Below, in pieces: positions 7,195 through 13,892 of a DNA stretch of 15,409 nucleotides. The DNA is taken from assembly GCA_905235345.1 (NCBI GenBank), contig CAJOLO010000021.1:1-15409 (forward strand), written 5' to 3'. Under the pieces are notes generated by a model, which saw only the letters and a program-made list of their open reading frames with translations, had not been told where the DNA came from and ran no database searches. A program made the translations under genes and the position numbers. Origin of the DNA: an uncultured Lachnospiraceae bacterium. GTDB taxonomy: Bacteria; Bacillota; Clostridia; Lachnospirales; Lachnospiraceae. How positions within the stretch are numbered: position 1 is the stretch's first letter; each line of letters opens with the position of its first letter.

Positions 7195-8907
7195 TTAGAA
7201 ATGTTGGGCGTCTCCCTCTGAGATATATTCCACCTCCAAAACCTCTGTCGTATTCCGGGTGACCAGATGAGCCTCACATCTTCTGTCTCCGAGTACCCAC
7301 AACACCTCCGAACCGCAGGCAAGCAAACTCTTGGTCTTTCTCTCATCAGCCGGAAGCTTTACATCCTTAAAATGTTTTGAAAGTTTCTTGCTATGTCCGT
7401 CTCTGTCACATATTAAATAGTCGCCGGAGACAGGGTAGCGAATATACAACGTATTGTCTATTGTATCACAATCAAAGTATTTAGTATAGTTTTTTTCTTC
7501 TTTTCCGAAAAACTTTTTCATTTTATTGATAAAACTCTCATCATCTGCCTGAATATCAATTAATCTCAATACAATTTTTTCCGTATCAGAGATTTTTATA
7601 CTTATATTGTCCTGATATTTCAAATCATTTATATCAATCTCTACTCCGTCTGCTATGCCGACACCGTTTTCCGCCGTAACCCCTGCCATTTCAAGTATAA
7701 GCCAGTCATAGGAAATCACGGCTCTTACCTTGTACGGCAGATTAAGCTCTCTGCCGCTCTGCTTTGAAAGCAGGTCATATAAAGCATCAACATGTTCCCT
7801 TGTTATGTCTTTTTTTGCTCCCGCCATCATTATAAGCATTTCATAAAGCACCCTGTCTGACAATACTCTGTCCTTTGAAAGCAGCTGCTCACGTTTAACC
7901 TTAATTCCATGTATGCCCGATAGATTCTCTTTATACATCAAGTTGCCTTTATCCGACCCATCCACATTCAAGCTGTCCATGAGCATGCCGTCTCTAAACC
8001 GGATATTTTCGCCGCTGCCATTTAATAATACAGCCTCACTTTCAATAAATGAGAGTGCCTGTCTTCGGATATACCCATCATATTCCGCTGCACGTCCGGC
8101 AAATTCCGCAATATGCTCCGATGCCTTCTCATTTACCGCAGACAGATCTTTTATGACGCGGTTTCTGATTCTGTTTCTTGCATAATTATCATCACCGTTC
8201 GTCGCATCCTCCTGCCAGCTCATACCACGATTTTCCAGCCATTTTGTGATTTCCTGCCTTCTTATGCCAAGCAGCGGTCTTATTATCCTGATACTGTCAT
8301 TAGCTTTATCACATACATCCATCTCCGGAGCTGACTTAACCAAACCGTCATTTCCCGGCCGCCGGATTAAAGTCAGGTTCTTATTTAACTCATGACACGT
8401 AAAATCATACGCTTCCCCGGCATACAGTTCAACCGGCATCCCCGATACCGGCTGCATCCCCGCCAATCCCGCAAGATCAGTTCCTCTGGCCAGGTGAAAC
8501 AGTACCGTCTCTGCCTGATCATCCATGTGATGCGCCACAGCAAGCTTATCTGCTCCATTCTCACACATCACTTTATAAAAACACCGATATCTGAAATATC
8601 TTCCCGCCTCTTCCTCGGAAAGATGCTCCCTCTCTGCCATAGCCGGGATGTCCTCCTCAAACAGATAAAACGGAAGCTTCCTCTCCTCACAAAGTTCTCT
8701 TACATACTCCGCATCCTCTGATGCCTCAGGGCGTATCCCATGGTTTATATGCACAACATAAAGTGACAATCCGTATTCCTCACGCAGAAGAAAAAGGAGC
8801 TCTAAAAGTGCTGTCGAATCCGCCCCGCCGGACACACCGACCACCACTTTATCACCCTTATTCAACATCTTATTATCTTCTATATATTTTCTCACTTTAT
8901 CAAGCAT
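7195..8907 (-). CDS. tilS: TilS, tRNA(Ile)-lysidine synthase
   Basis: 570 residues from the ATG at 8907. TilS converts C34 of the CAU anticodon of a tRNA-Ile to lysidine, so that it reads AUA; it is essential in most bacteria. The PP-loop ATPase motif SGGADS is at 26-31; AHHMDDQAETVL (about 125-136) and the DATNGDDNYARNRIR block (about 234-248) are diagnostic. A C-terminal TilS substrate-binding domain ends the protein. It carries about 45 extra residues (about 155-207) relative to a compact TilS. The start is not certain: 8907 has AGGA 8 bases upstream and matches the family N-terminus, while an in-frame ATG at 8934 lies inside a tandem repeat and would add nine residues. The start overlaps the last of a chain of mini-ORFs by 8 bases, so translation may be coupled to them. 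Confidence 0.95.
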   Translation of the reverse strand: MLDKVRKYIEDNKMLNKGDKVVVGVSGGADSTALLELLFLLREEYGLSLYVVHINHGIRPEASEDAEYVRELCEERKLPFYLFEEDIPAMAEREHLSEEEAGRYFRYRCFYKVMCENGADKLAVAHHMDDQAETVLFHLARGTDLAGLAGMQPVSGMPVELYAGEAYDFTCHELNKNLTLIRRPGNDGLVKSAPEMDVCDKANDSIRIIRPLLGIRRQEITKWLENRGMSWQEDATNGDDNYARNRIRNRVIKDLSAVNEKASEHIAEFAGRAAEYDGYIRRQALSFIESEAVLLNGSGENIRFRDGMLMDSLNVDGSDKGNLMYKENLSGIHGIKVKREQLLSKDRVLSDRVLYEMLIMMAGAKKDITREHVDALYDLLSKQSGRELNLPYKVRAVISYDWLILEMAGVTAENGVGIADGVEIDINDLKYQDNISIKISDTEKIVLRLIDIQADDESFINKMKKFFGKEEKNYTKYFDCDTIDNTLYIRYPVSGDYLICDRDGHSKKLSKHFKDVKLPADERKTKSLLACGSEVLWVLGDRRCEAHLVTRNTTEVLEVEYISEGDAQHF

Positions 8908-9124
8908 ATCTTTCATCCTCATACTGTTTCTCATGCATATCTTCTGTCTTCATATCGTTTCTCAGGCACATCTTACGTCCTCATACGGTTTCTCAGGCAT
9001 ATGTTCTGTCCTCATATCGTTTCTCAGGCATATGTTCTGTCCTCATATCGTTTCTCATGCATATGTTCTGTCCTCATATCGTTTCTCAGGCACATCTTAC
9101 GTCCTCGTATCGTTTCTCATGCAT
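8900..9124 (-). other. Chain of seven overlapping 12-codon mini-ORFs leading into tilS
   Basis: Every repeat unit contains a start (ATG five times, GTG twice), and six of the seven have AGGA 8 bases upstream. Each ORF has 12 codons plus TGA: 9124-9086, 9093-9055, 9062-9024, 9031-8993, 9000-8962, 8969-8931 and 8938-8900. Neighbouring ORFs overlap by 8 bases (ATGCCTGA and variants), and the last overlaps the tilS start at 8907 in the same way (ATGCTTGA). Typical product MPEKRYEDRTYA. Such start/stop overlaps are the classical arrangement for translational coupling. Whether they are translated is not shown by sequence alone. Confidence 0.45.
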
Positions 9125-9127
9125 ATC
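8911..9127 (-). repeat. Seven tandem copies of a 31-bp unit before tilS
   Basis: Copies start at 8911, 8942, 8973, 9004, 9035, 9066 and 9097, and a decayed eighth begins at 9128. On the minus strand the unit reads GATATGCATGAGAAACGATA, then TGAGGACAGAA. The copies differ at a few places only (GATATG, CATATG or GATGTG; GCA or GCC; CAGAA or CGTAA). There are no spacers, so it is not a CRISPR array. Because 31 is not a multiple of 3, each copy is in a new frame. The block fills most of the gap between spoIIE and tilS. Confidence 0.97.
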
Positions 9128-9217
9128 TTCCGTCCTGACAGCACCTCTTCTCTTCAAATGTGCCACAGGAGTACTTACGGTATATCGCCCGAAATCCTCC
9201 CTGCCTATCTTTCCCAT
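9086..9217 (-). CDS. 43-residue ORF bridging the end of spoIIE to the mini-ORF chain
   Basis: An ATG at 9217 lies within the last codons of spoIIE in another frame and overlaps the spoIIE stop by 13 bases. The frame stays open for 43 codons into the first repeat copy and ends at the TGA that overlaps the GTG of the next copy. The product begins MGKIGREDFGRYTVSTPVAH and ends RYEDVRCA, with no recognisable domain. There is no strong ribosome binding site, so translation would depend on ribosomes ending spoIIE. An open frame of this length can occur by chance, hence the low confidence; it could be only a leader segment. Confidence 0.25.
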   Translation of the reverse strand: MGKIGREDFGRYTVSTPVAHLKRRGAVRTEDMHEKRYEDVRCA

Positions 9218-11301
9218 ACACCTATCGCCATCACTGTGCTGTCATCCCGAAGTCTTCCTCCCTGCACGCTCTCAACATTGTCCATAATGATCTGGGCAAG
9301 CTTTTGCATATTCTCAGTATCATTATCTGCTATCAATCGTGCCAGATAATCCTCACGATCGTCAACCGGCAGACCGTCTATCACGCCATCGCTTATCATA
9401 ACTACAATATCTCCATGATATAGCTTTCTTGTACAGGTGTCAAATTCAATTTCCTCCAGCACTCCCACCGGTAAAGTATTCGACCTGATATATTCAACCT
9501 TCCCTTCATGGCGTATAAATGTTGTCGACGCCCCAAGCTTTACGAAATCCGCATTCCCCGTATATAAGTCAAAGACCGTTATGTCAAGGCTGGAACTCCC
9601 GCTGCCGTCAGTCACAAAACTTATAAACGAGTTAAGCAGCTCCACCGCCAGCTTCCGTCCAAATCCGGCGGTTAACAGCTGTTCTAAAAGGTCCATTATC
9701 TGCCTGCTCTTTATATATGCATTTTCTCCGCTTCCCATTCCATCGGATATCATGCAGTATGCCTTCTCGTTATTAAGCATGGAGATTGAAAAATTATCGC
9801 CGCACATAAGCTCTCCCTGCCGGTTTCTCCTCATCAGTCCTGTTGTGAGGTAATAATGTCCCTCTTCAACGAAATAGAATATGCTCTCCTCCCTGCCTAC
9901 CAGATCTTCGGATCTGTCAACGCATTTTACGGTTCTTCTCACTACATTCCCTACGGTTCTTGCCAGCATCCTGCCTGATACGATCCTGTCAGATAATATC
10001 CGGCATCTTATATATACATGGATACGCTTATCCTTATCCCGGAGACATACGGCTTTGGATACCGAAACCCCTCTTCTTTCCATGCGTTCCGTTATCCTGC
10101 CGTCAAAGTTCTCGACCGGATATGCTTCTTCAAGAATCTCACCTTGAAATCCCTTGATAATCTCGCCCACCTGTTTAAGCTGTCTTATAAAATTACGCCT
10201 CAATTCATTAAGTCTGCCATTCTCCGCCTCCACCGCGTTAAGCAGCGATATTCCGTCACCGCTTAAATACATATTGGAAAGCCCTGTCGGTATATGGTCT
10301 TCCCACTCCTGCTCGTTAGCAGACAACATTTTCTCCATGGCAATAAATGCTTGTCCAAAACTCTCAATCTGTCTTCTCGTAGCCTCCTGTACAAGAATAT
10401 CCTGAGACGTTCCCGTAACCTCCGCATCCCTTGTTGCCACACGTTTTATCCACTTCTTAGGCGTTAAAAGAAATGCCGCTGCCACAATAACGCACCCTCT
10501 AAGCATATTGCTGTCGAGAAGACTTCGCTCATAGGTTGCGCCAAGCAGCATAATGCCACCCACATAAGCAAGTAAAACTCCCGGCTTGCCAACCTCCTTG
10601 AGAATGACAATAAGACCCGCTATAGCTATCATTACCGCGAGATAGGCAATACGTCCCGACCACAGTGAAAGCACCACACCGCACAGACTTCCGGTTGCTA
10701 TTCCCACTCCCCCGTCAAAGCGATATGCATTATATAACAGCAGATAACCCGCAATGACATATGGCACCGGCACCGGCTCATGTATACCGGGGCACCCAAA
10801 AAGTCCGGTTGTCATAAGTGTGAATATACCAATAAATCTCTTGTTATCCGCAAACATCCTGCCTGTCCCCACACGCAATGCCGCAAACCCCTGCTCAAAT
10901 ACAAGTGTCATGCAGCATGCAATAACTCCCTCAAGAAATGCGTATAACAGCGATATTACCCTTCCTGTCACCAGATATTCAAAGGGCATACTTATACTCC
11001 AAAGCACCATACCGGAAGCCAGTGCAATCTGAAGGTTTCCGGTAAATATCTTCTTCCTGTCACTCCTGTTAAGCATGATCAGAAGAAATAACAGTATCAA
11101 ACCGTATCTTAGTACCTCCTGTCCTTCAAAATGACTCATCACCCCGAACAAAAGTGCCACGAACAGGCTTATAGAACTGAAATCCTTAAGATAAGCCGCC
11201 ATAAAGAACGGCACAACAAAAGGATACATTCCCAGCAGGCTGCATCTTGCCACCATAAATGCCAGGATATGTATCCCTATCTCTTTAAATCGATATCGCA
11301 T
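9205..11301 (-). CDS. spoIIE: SpoIIE, stage II sporulation PP2C phosphatase
   Basis: 698 residues. SpoIIE dephosphorylates the anti-anti-sigma factor SpoIIAA at the polar septum, which frees sigma-F in the forespore; it also binds FtsZ. Residues 1-280 are strongly hydrophobic, with roughly eight to ten membrane helices. About 300-460 is the cytoplasmic regulatory part with helical segments. The PP2C domain (about 465-698) shows MISDGMGSG (517-524, metal-binding D520), ISDGVIDG (636-643, D638) and RDDSTV (685-690). It is about 130 residues shorter than Bacillus SpoIIE (827), mostly in the middle. The start at 11301 is preceded by GGGAGG with 8-base spacing. It precedes tilS-hpt-ftsH, as in many Firmicutes. 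Confidence 0.95.
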   Translation of the reverse strand: MRYRFKEIGIHILAFMVARCSLLGMYPFVVPFFMAAYLKDFSSISLFVALLFGVMSHFEGQEVLRYGLILLFLLIMLNRSDRKKIFTGNLQIALASGMVLWSISMPFEYLVTGRVISLLYAFLEGVIACCMTLVFEQGFAALRVGTGRMFADNKRFIGIFTLMTTGLFGCPGIHEPVPVPYVIAGYLLLYNAYRFDGGVGIATGSLCGVVLSLWSGRIAYLAVMIAIAGLIVILKEVGKPGVLLAYVGGIMLLGATYERSLLDSNMLRGCVIVAAAFLLTPKKWIKRVATRDAEVTGTSQDILVQEATRRQIESFGQAFIAMEKMLSANEQEWEDHIPTGLSNMYLSGDGISLLNAVEAENGRLNELRRNFIRQLKQVGEIIKGFQGEILEEAYPVENFDGRITERMERRGVSVSKAVCLRDKDKRIHVYIRCRILSDRIVSGRMLARTVGNVVRRTVKCVDRSEDLVGREESIFYFVEEGHYYLTTGLMRRNRQGELMCGDNFSISMLNNEKAYCMISDGMGSGENAYIKSRQIMDLLEQLLTAGFGRKLAVELLNSFISFVTDGSGSSSLDITVFDLYTGNADFVKLGASTTFIRHEGKVEYIRSNTLPVGVLEEIEFDTCTRKLYHGDIVVMISDGVIDGLPVDDREDYLARLIADNDTENMQKLAQIIMDNVESVQGGRLRDDSTVMAIGVWER

Positions 11302-11639
11302 ACGACATACCTCCCACCTGCCATATATTAATGTATCCGGTATATTGAAGATTGATCTGCATATATCTGCTGTAATGTCAGCTTATCTTATGACATTGAA
11401 CGATAAACACATATGTCAGATAATATTCAATATCTCTGGCAGCGGGATAATCATAGCATTATATCACGACTAACCCTGTCGTATTATATTTTATTAATCG
11501 TATAAAAAACGCAAAATCCACATGCTAACATACAAAATCCGATAATGATCCATCGAATTATTATTCTGCAAAAGTCACTTGCAAATTGACAAAACACACT
11601 TGCGGTTTATGTGCGGTAAATAATAACGGTCACAACCCA
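11302..11639 (-). promoter_or_regulatory. Upstream region of spoIIE with promoter-like and repeat motifs
   Basis: No gene is seen in these 338 bases. A perfect TATAAT lies on the minus strand at 11463-11458, without a good -35 at 17 bases. About 14 bases upstream of it, TGTCGTA (11477-11483, plus strand) differs by one base from the Spo0A box TGNCGAA. A perfect 7-bp inverted repeat AATGTCA/TGACATT (11374-11380, 11391-11397) lies downstream, and a further ATGTCAG follows at about 11414. In Bacillus spoIIE is a Spo0A-activated sigma-A promoter lacking a normal -35, which fits, but the match is only suggestive. Confidence 0.4.
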
Positions 11640-11951
11640 TCACTTGTTCTCCGGCTGTATCAATATCTCGTTCGGATACACCAGCCCGAGCTTGGACTTT
11701 GCAACCTCCTCCATGTATTTCTTGGTCTGCATATATTTCTCGAGTTCCTCTAATTCAGCCTTACGTTTCTCTTCACTGTCCATACGAACTGCCAATGCTT
11801 CCTGCTTCTTTGTCAGTTCCCTGCTTTCCTGATGTAGAGAAAATGTCTTCACACCCATTACGGCACAGAATATCACCACAATGAACATAATTGCAGACGA
11901 ACCTTTTTCATGCTTTCTATTCTTTCTTTTTCTCTTGCGTCCTTTACTCAA
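11640..11951 (-). CDS. divIC: DivIC/FtsB-type septum formation initiator
   Basis: 103 residues. Proteins of this family form a complex with FtsL and DivIB/FtsQ in the divisome. The product has a very basic cytoplasmic tail (MSKGRKRKRKNRKHEKG), one membrane helix (about 19-36), a coiled coil (about 40-75) and a short extracytoplasmic end with KSKLGLVYPNEI, the usual family ending. The start is a TTG at 11951 with GGAG 8 bases upstream. It follows yabQ by 38 bases and so is probably in the yabP-yabQ transcript, as in Bacillus. Because vegetative division needs DivIC, a second promoter or read-through from upstream must also serve it. Confidence 0.88.
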   Translation of the reverse strand: MSKGRKRKRKNRKHEKGSSAIMFIVVIFCAVMGVKTFSLHQESRELTKKQEALAVRMDSEEKRKAELEELEKYMQTKKYMEEVAKSKLGLVYPNEILIQPENK

Positions 11952-11989
11952 CTATATCACTCCTATATCATATACAGACTTATATACGA

Positions 11990-12412
11990 TTACCTTCCCT
12001 TAATGGCTATTTTAACCTCTGCCGCCATATTTTTCAATGTTTTTCTGACAAAATGTCCTAAAATCCTAAAGGGTTTTGTCAAAAGACCGAAAAACCCCCT
12101 CCAATAGGGTACCATTCTACGCACGATAAACATCAATAACTTCGAAAATGTAAGCGAATACAATATCACGCCCAGAAACATTCCCAGGAATGCATAGGCT
12201 CTTAACGCACCCTGATTATATATCACCAGTGTTCTGAATACCATCCAGGCAGTAAATATCCAAAACACAAGATCCTCAATATCCACGAATATATCCGCAT
12301 GCGGTACAAGCAGTCGAAAAATGCGTATAATATCATACACCATGGCAAGTATGGCACCTAACAGCATACAGATTGCAAAAAGCGTCATCTCATCATATAT
12401 CAGATCTGCCAT
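11990..12412 (-). CDS. yabQ: YabQ-like spore cortex membrane protein
   Basis: 140 residues with about three or four membrane helices (roughly 8-28, 45-65, 70-95) and a basic C-terminal tail. The pattern Y-D-I-I-R-I-F-R-L after the first helix and the position between yabP and divIC identify YabQ. In Bacillus YabQ localises to the forespore membrane and is needed for cortex formation. It is shorter than the Bacillus protein (211), mainly at the C-terminus, as in other clostridial forms. The start at 12412 has AGGTGA upstream, and only 7 bases separate it from yabP, so the two are co-expressed. Confidence 0.85.
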   Translation of the reverse strand: MADLIYDEMTLFAICMLLGAILAMVYDIIRIFRLLVPHADIFVDIEDLVFWIFTAWMVFRTLVIYNQGALRAYAFLGMFLGVILYSLTFSKLLMFIVRRMVPYWRGFFGLLTKPFRILGHFVRKTLKNMAAEVKIAIKGR

Positions 12413-12419
12413 AGTTCAC

Positions 12420-12707
12420 CTACTTAAACAGCCTGTTAAATATTGAATTCTCTTCCTTGATGCCCGGTTTTATATCTGAGTAAGTAAATGAATCAACCCT
12501 CCCGTTGGTCTCAACCTCGCCTTTTTCCAAAGTGAGCTTTGTCACATTAAGTTCCGTGCCCTTAATGAGCAGCATCCCCTGCTCTGTTTCCAACAGTATT
12601 TCATTGGGATCGAAGGATATGACTGCGTTTACTCCGGTAATCACACCTGCGCCCCTGTTATTCAGAGTTATTCTGTGGGATTTGATATTGGTCCGAACCT
12701 CTTCCAT
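12420..12707 (-). CDS. yabP: YabP family sporulation protein
   Basis: 95 residues, soluble and beta-rich. HRITLNNRGAGVITGVNAVISFD, with ILLETEQGMLLIKGTELNVTKLTLEKGEV after it, is the typical YabP/YqfC pattern. YabP is needed for spore morphogenesis in Bacillus, made in the mother cell under sigma-E; its biochemical role is unknown. The start at 12707 follows AGGAGG by 6 bases. It is first of three genes (yabP-yabQ-divIC) behind a sigma-E-like promoter at 12746-12772. Confidence 0.92.
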   Translation of the reverse strand: MEEVRTNIKSHRITLNNRGAGVITGVNAVISFDPNEILLETEQGMLLIKGTELNVTKLTLEKGEVETNGRVDSFTYSDIKPGIKEENSIFNRLFK

Positions 12708-12745
12708 ACATTGCCTCCTAAAGCTAAAATGCGTTGCTTTAATTA

Positions 12746-12772
12746 AGTGTATGAAACAAGTTCGGCAAACAT
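12746..12772 (-). promoter_or_regulatory. Sigma-E-type promoter of yabP-yabQ
   Basis: On the minus strand ATGTT (12772-12768) and CATACACT (12753-12746) are exactly 14 bases apart. The sigma-E consensus is ATATT-14-CATACAMT, so the -10 is perfect and the -35 has one mismatch. RNA would start near 12738, some 30 bases before yabP. In Bacillus yabP and yabQ are sigma-E genes, which agrees. Confidence 0.65.
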
Positions 12773-12774
12773 AC

Positions 12775-12855
12775 CTAAGTAATTAAAGATTGTCTCATGC
12801 TATCCTGCTGCGGAATGTACTTAATCTCTTCTGACATCCGCATCACATACTTCAT
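12775..12855 (-). CDS. Possible 26-residue ORF between rqcP and yabP
   Basis: ATG at 12855 to TAG at 12775 gives MKYVMRMSEEIKYIPQQDSM followed by six residues. The composition looks protein-like, but the ribosome binding site is weak (GGA, 4 bases before the start) and I recognise no family. The stop lies just ahead of the sigma-E -35 box. A stem with one bulge (GCGGATGT/ACATTCCGC) falls inside it, which might be the real function of this spacer. Confidence 0.2.
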   Translation of the reverse strand: MKYVMRMSEEIKYIPQQDSMRQSLIT

Positions 12856-12878
12856 AAATTCCGAAATTCTCAACCTGT

Positions 12879-13118
12879 TTACAGATATATATACATGTCC
12901 TTCGCATCATCTTTCTTTGTGGAGTCTGCTATACGGGTTACCTCAACCGCAACATTCTTATTACCAAATTCTATATCTATTCTGTCCCCAACCTTGACAT
13001 CCACCGACGCCTTTGCTACTTTTCCGTTAACCATTACACGCCCTGCATCGCAAGCCTCATTTGCCACCGTTCTTCGCTTTATAAGGCGTGATACCTTTAA
13101 ATATTTATCTAATCTCAC
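12879..13118 (-). CDS. rqcP: RqcP (YabO), S4-domain ribosome quality control factor
   Basis: 79 residues with a GTG start at 13118; GGAGG lies 7 bases upstream. The S4 RNA-binding domain fills residues 1-60: MRLDKYLKVSRLIKRRT and the GRVMVNGKVAKASVDVKVGD stretch are the family core. The C-terminal KKDDAKDMYIYL tail matches Bacillus YabO. RqcP works with RqcH on stalled 50S subunits, aiding addition of C-terminal alanine tails. It follows hbs and precedes yabP, the position seen in Bacillus. The related Hsp15 group is the only close alternative, and its members are longer. Confidence 0.93.
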   Translation of the reverse strand: MRLDKYLKVSRLIKRRTVANEACDAGRVMVNGKVAKASVDVKVGDRIDIEFGNKNVAVEVTRIADSTKKDDAKDMYIYL

Positions 13119-13210
13119 TTGCCCACCTCCTTATCAGTCTTCTCTTCTAATCTCACCTCATCAATCTTACATGCAGAGGTAACGTAAAGTCTCTTTGGGC
13201 GAACCACGAA

Positions 13211-13238
13211 AGAGGCTGCCGCTTGCGCAACAGCCTCT
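13211..13238 (-). terminator. Hairpin after hbs (weak terminator or attenuator)
   Basis: AGAGGCTG (13211-13218) and CAGCCTCT (13231-13238) form a perfect 8-bp stem with a 12-base loop, 29 bases after the hbs stop. On the minus strand it is followed by TTCGTGG, a poor U-tract, so read-through into rqcP is likely. Its 3' arm can alternatively pair further on (CTCTTT with AAAGAG), which would compete with this hairpin. Confidence 0.5.
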
Positions 13239-13266
13239 TGTAAAATAAAATTATTATAATCTCAAA

Positions 13267-13542
13267 TTACTTGTTAACAGAATCCTTAAGTGCCTTACCA
13301 GCCTTGAACTTAGGAGCCTTAGATGCAGGAATCTTCATAGACTTACCAGTCTTAGGATTTCTACCCTCTCTTGCAGGTCTCTCAACTACCTCAAAAGTAC
13401 CGAAACCAACTAACTGAATCTTCTCACCCTTTGTTAACTCTGCTGCTACAACATCTGTGAAAGCCTTCAATGCCTTCTCTGCGTCTTTTTTAGATAATTC
13501 AGTCTTCTCAGCCATAGCTGCTACTAACTCTGCTTTGTTCAT
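13267..13542 (-). CDS. hbs: HU family DNA-binding protein
   Basis: 91 residues, the standard HU length. HU dimers bend and compact DNA in the nucleoid. The helical N-terminus (MNKAELVAAMAEKTELSKKD) is followed by the beta-arm body IQLVGFGTFEV, the arm tip GRNPKTG with the intercalating proline, and the final helix APKFKAGKALKDSV. The start at 13542 has AGGAGG upstream. It has a strong sigma-A promoter and a 5' mRNA hairpin, as expected for a very abundant protein. In Bacillus hbs lies elsewhere; here it takes the place beside rqcP where Bacillus has mazG/yabN. Confidence 0.97.
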   Translation of the reverse strand: MNKAELVAAMAEKTELSKKDAEKALKAFTDVVAAELTKGEKIQLVGFGTFEVVERPAREGRNPKTGKSMKIPASKAPKFKAGKALKDSVNK

Positions 13543-13584
13543 AGGAATAGTTCCTCCTCTTTATATAGTATTTGCTTGGAAATT

Positions 13585-13602
13585 CTTGCCTGCGTAGGCA
13601 AG
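13585..13602 (-). promoter_or_regulatory. 5' end hairpin of the hbs mRNA
   Basis: CTTGCCT (13585-13591) and AGGCAAG (13596-13602) form a perfect 7-bp stem with a 4-base loop. With the predicted start near 13606, the hairpin sits within a few bases of the mRNA 5' end, about 40 bases ahead of the start codon. Such stems protect mRNAs from 5'-end-dependent decay; that role is inferred. Confidence 0.5.
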
Positions 13603-13612
13603 TCCTAAAGTA

Positions 13613-13641
13613 GTTATACTCGTTTGTCGTTTATTTGTCAA
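13613..13641 (-). promoter_or_regulatory. Sigma-A promoter of hbs
   Basis: On the minus strand TTGACA (13641-13636) is perfect, the spacer is 17 bases, and TATAAC (13618-13613) has one mismatch. The A+T-rich sequence upstream (13642-13800) could act as an UP element. A perfect palindrome TTTGTACAAA (13666-13675) lies 25 bases before the -35. A second isolated TTGACA at 13819-13814 has no convincing -10. Confidence 0.85.
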
Positions 13642-13892
13642 GCAAATAGGCATATTATCCGCTTTTTTGTACAAATTAGTAGAATTTTTCAAGCATTTTC
13701 TTACTAAAATATATTCATTTTGCATTACCATTTTGTACATTTGCGACATATATTCCAATATTTTTTTGTTTATTTTCACTATGGATTTTTTATCTCTTTT
13801 GTGCTTTGTAATTTGTCAAAACCATTGATTTTCCTTGTTTTTTATGTCAGTTAACGACTCTTCGCCTAAAATAATAAGTCATCAGCATGCTT

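Noticed and set aside
8911..9127. CRISPR array
   Set aside because: The 31-bp copies are directly adjacent with no unique spacers between them, and no cas genes are present.
8721..9349. Plus-strand frames of 138 and 188 codons across the tandem repeat
   Set aside because: They are antisense to tilS and spoIIE, have repeat-made low-complexity sequence (Ser/Phe/His rich) and no ribosome binding site.
13185..13210. tRNA-like GGTTCG T-loop
   Set aside because: The minus-strand GTGGTTCGCCC has no matching acceptor, D or anticodon arms around it.
13561..13779. 72-codon minus-strand frame ahead of hbs
   Set aside because: It covers the hbs promoter, so the predicted transcript would start within it; no ribosome binding site is seen.
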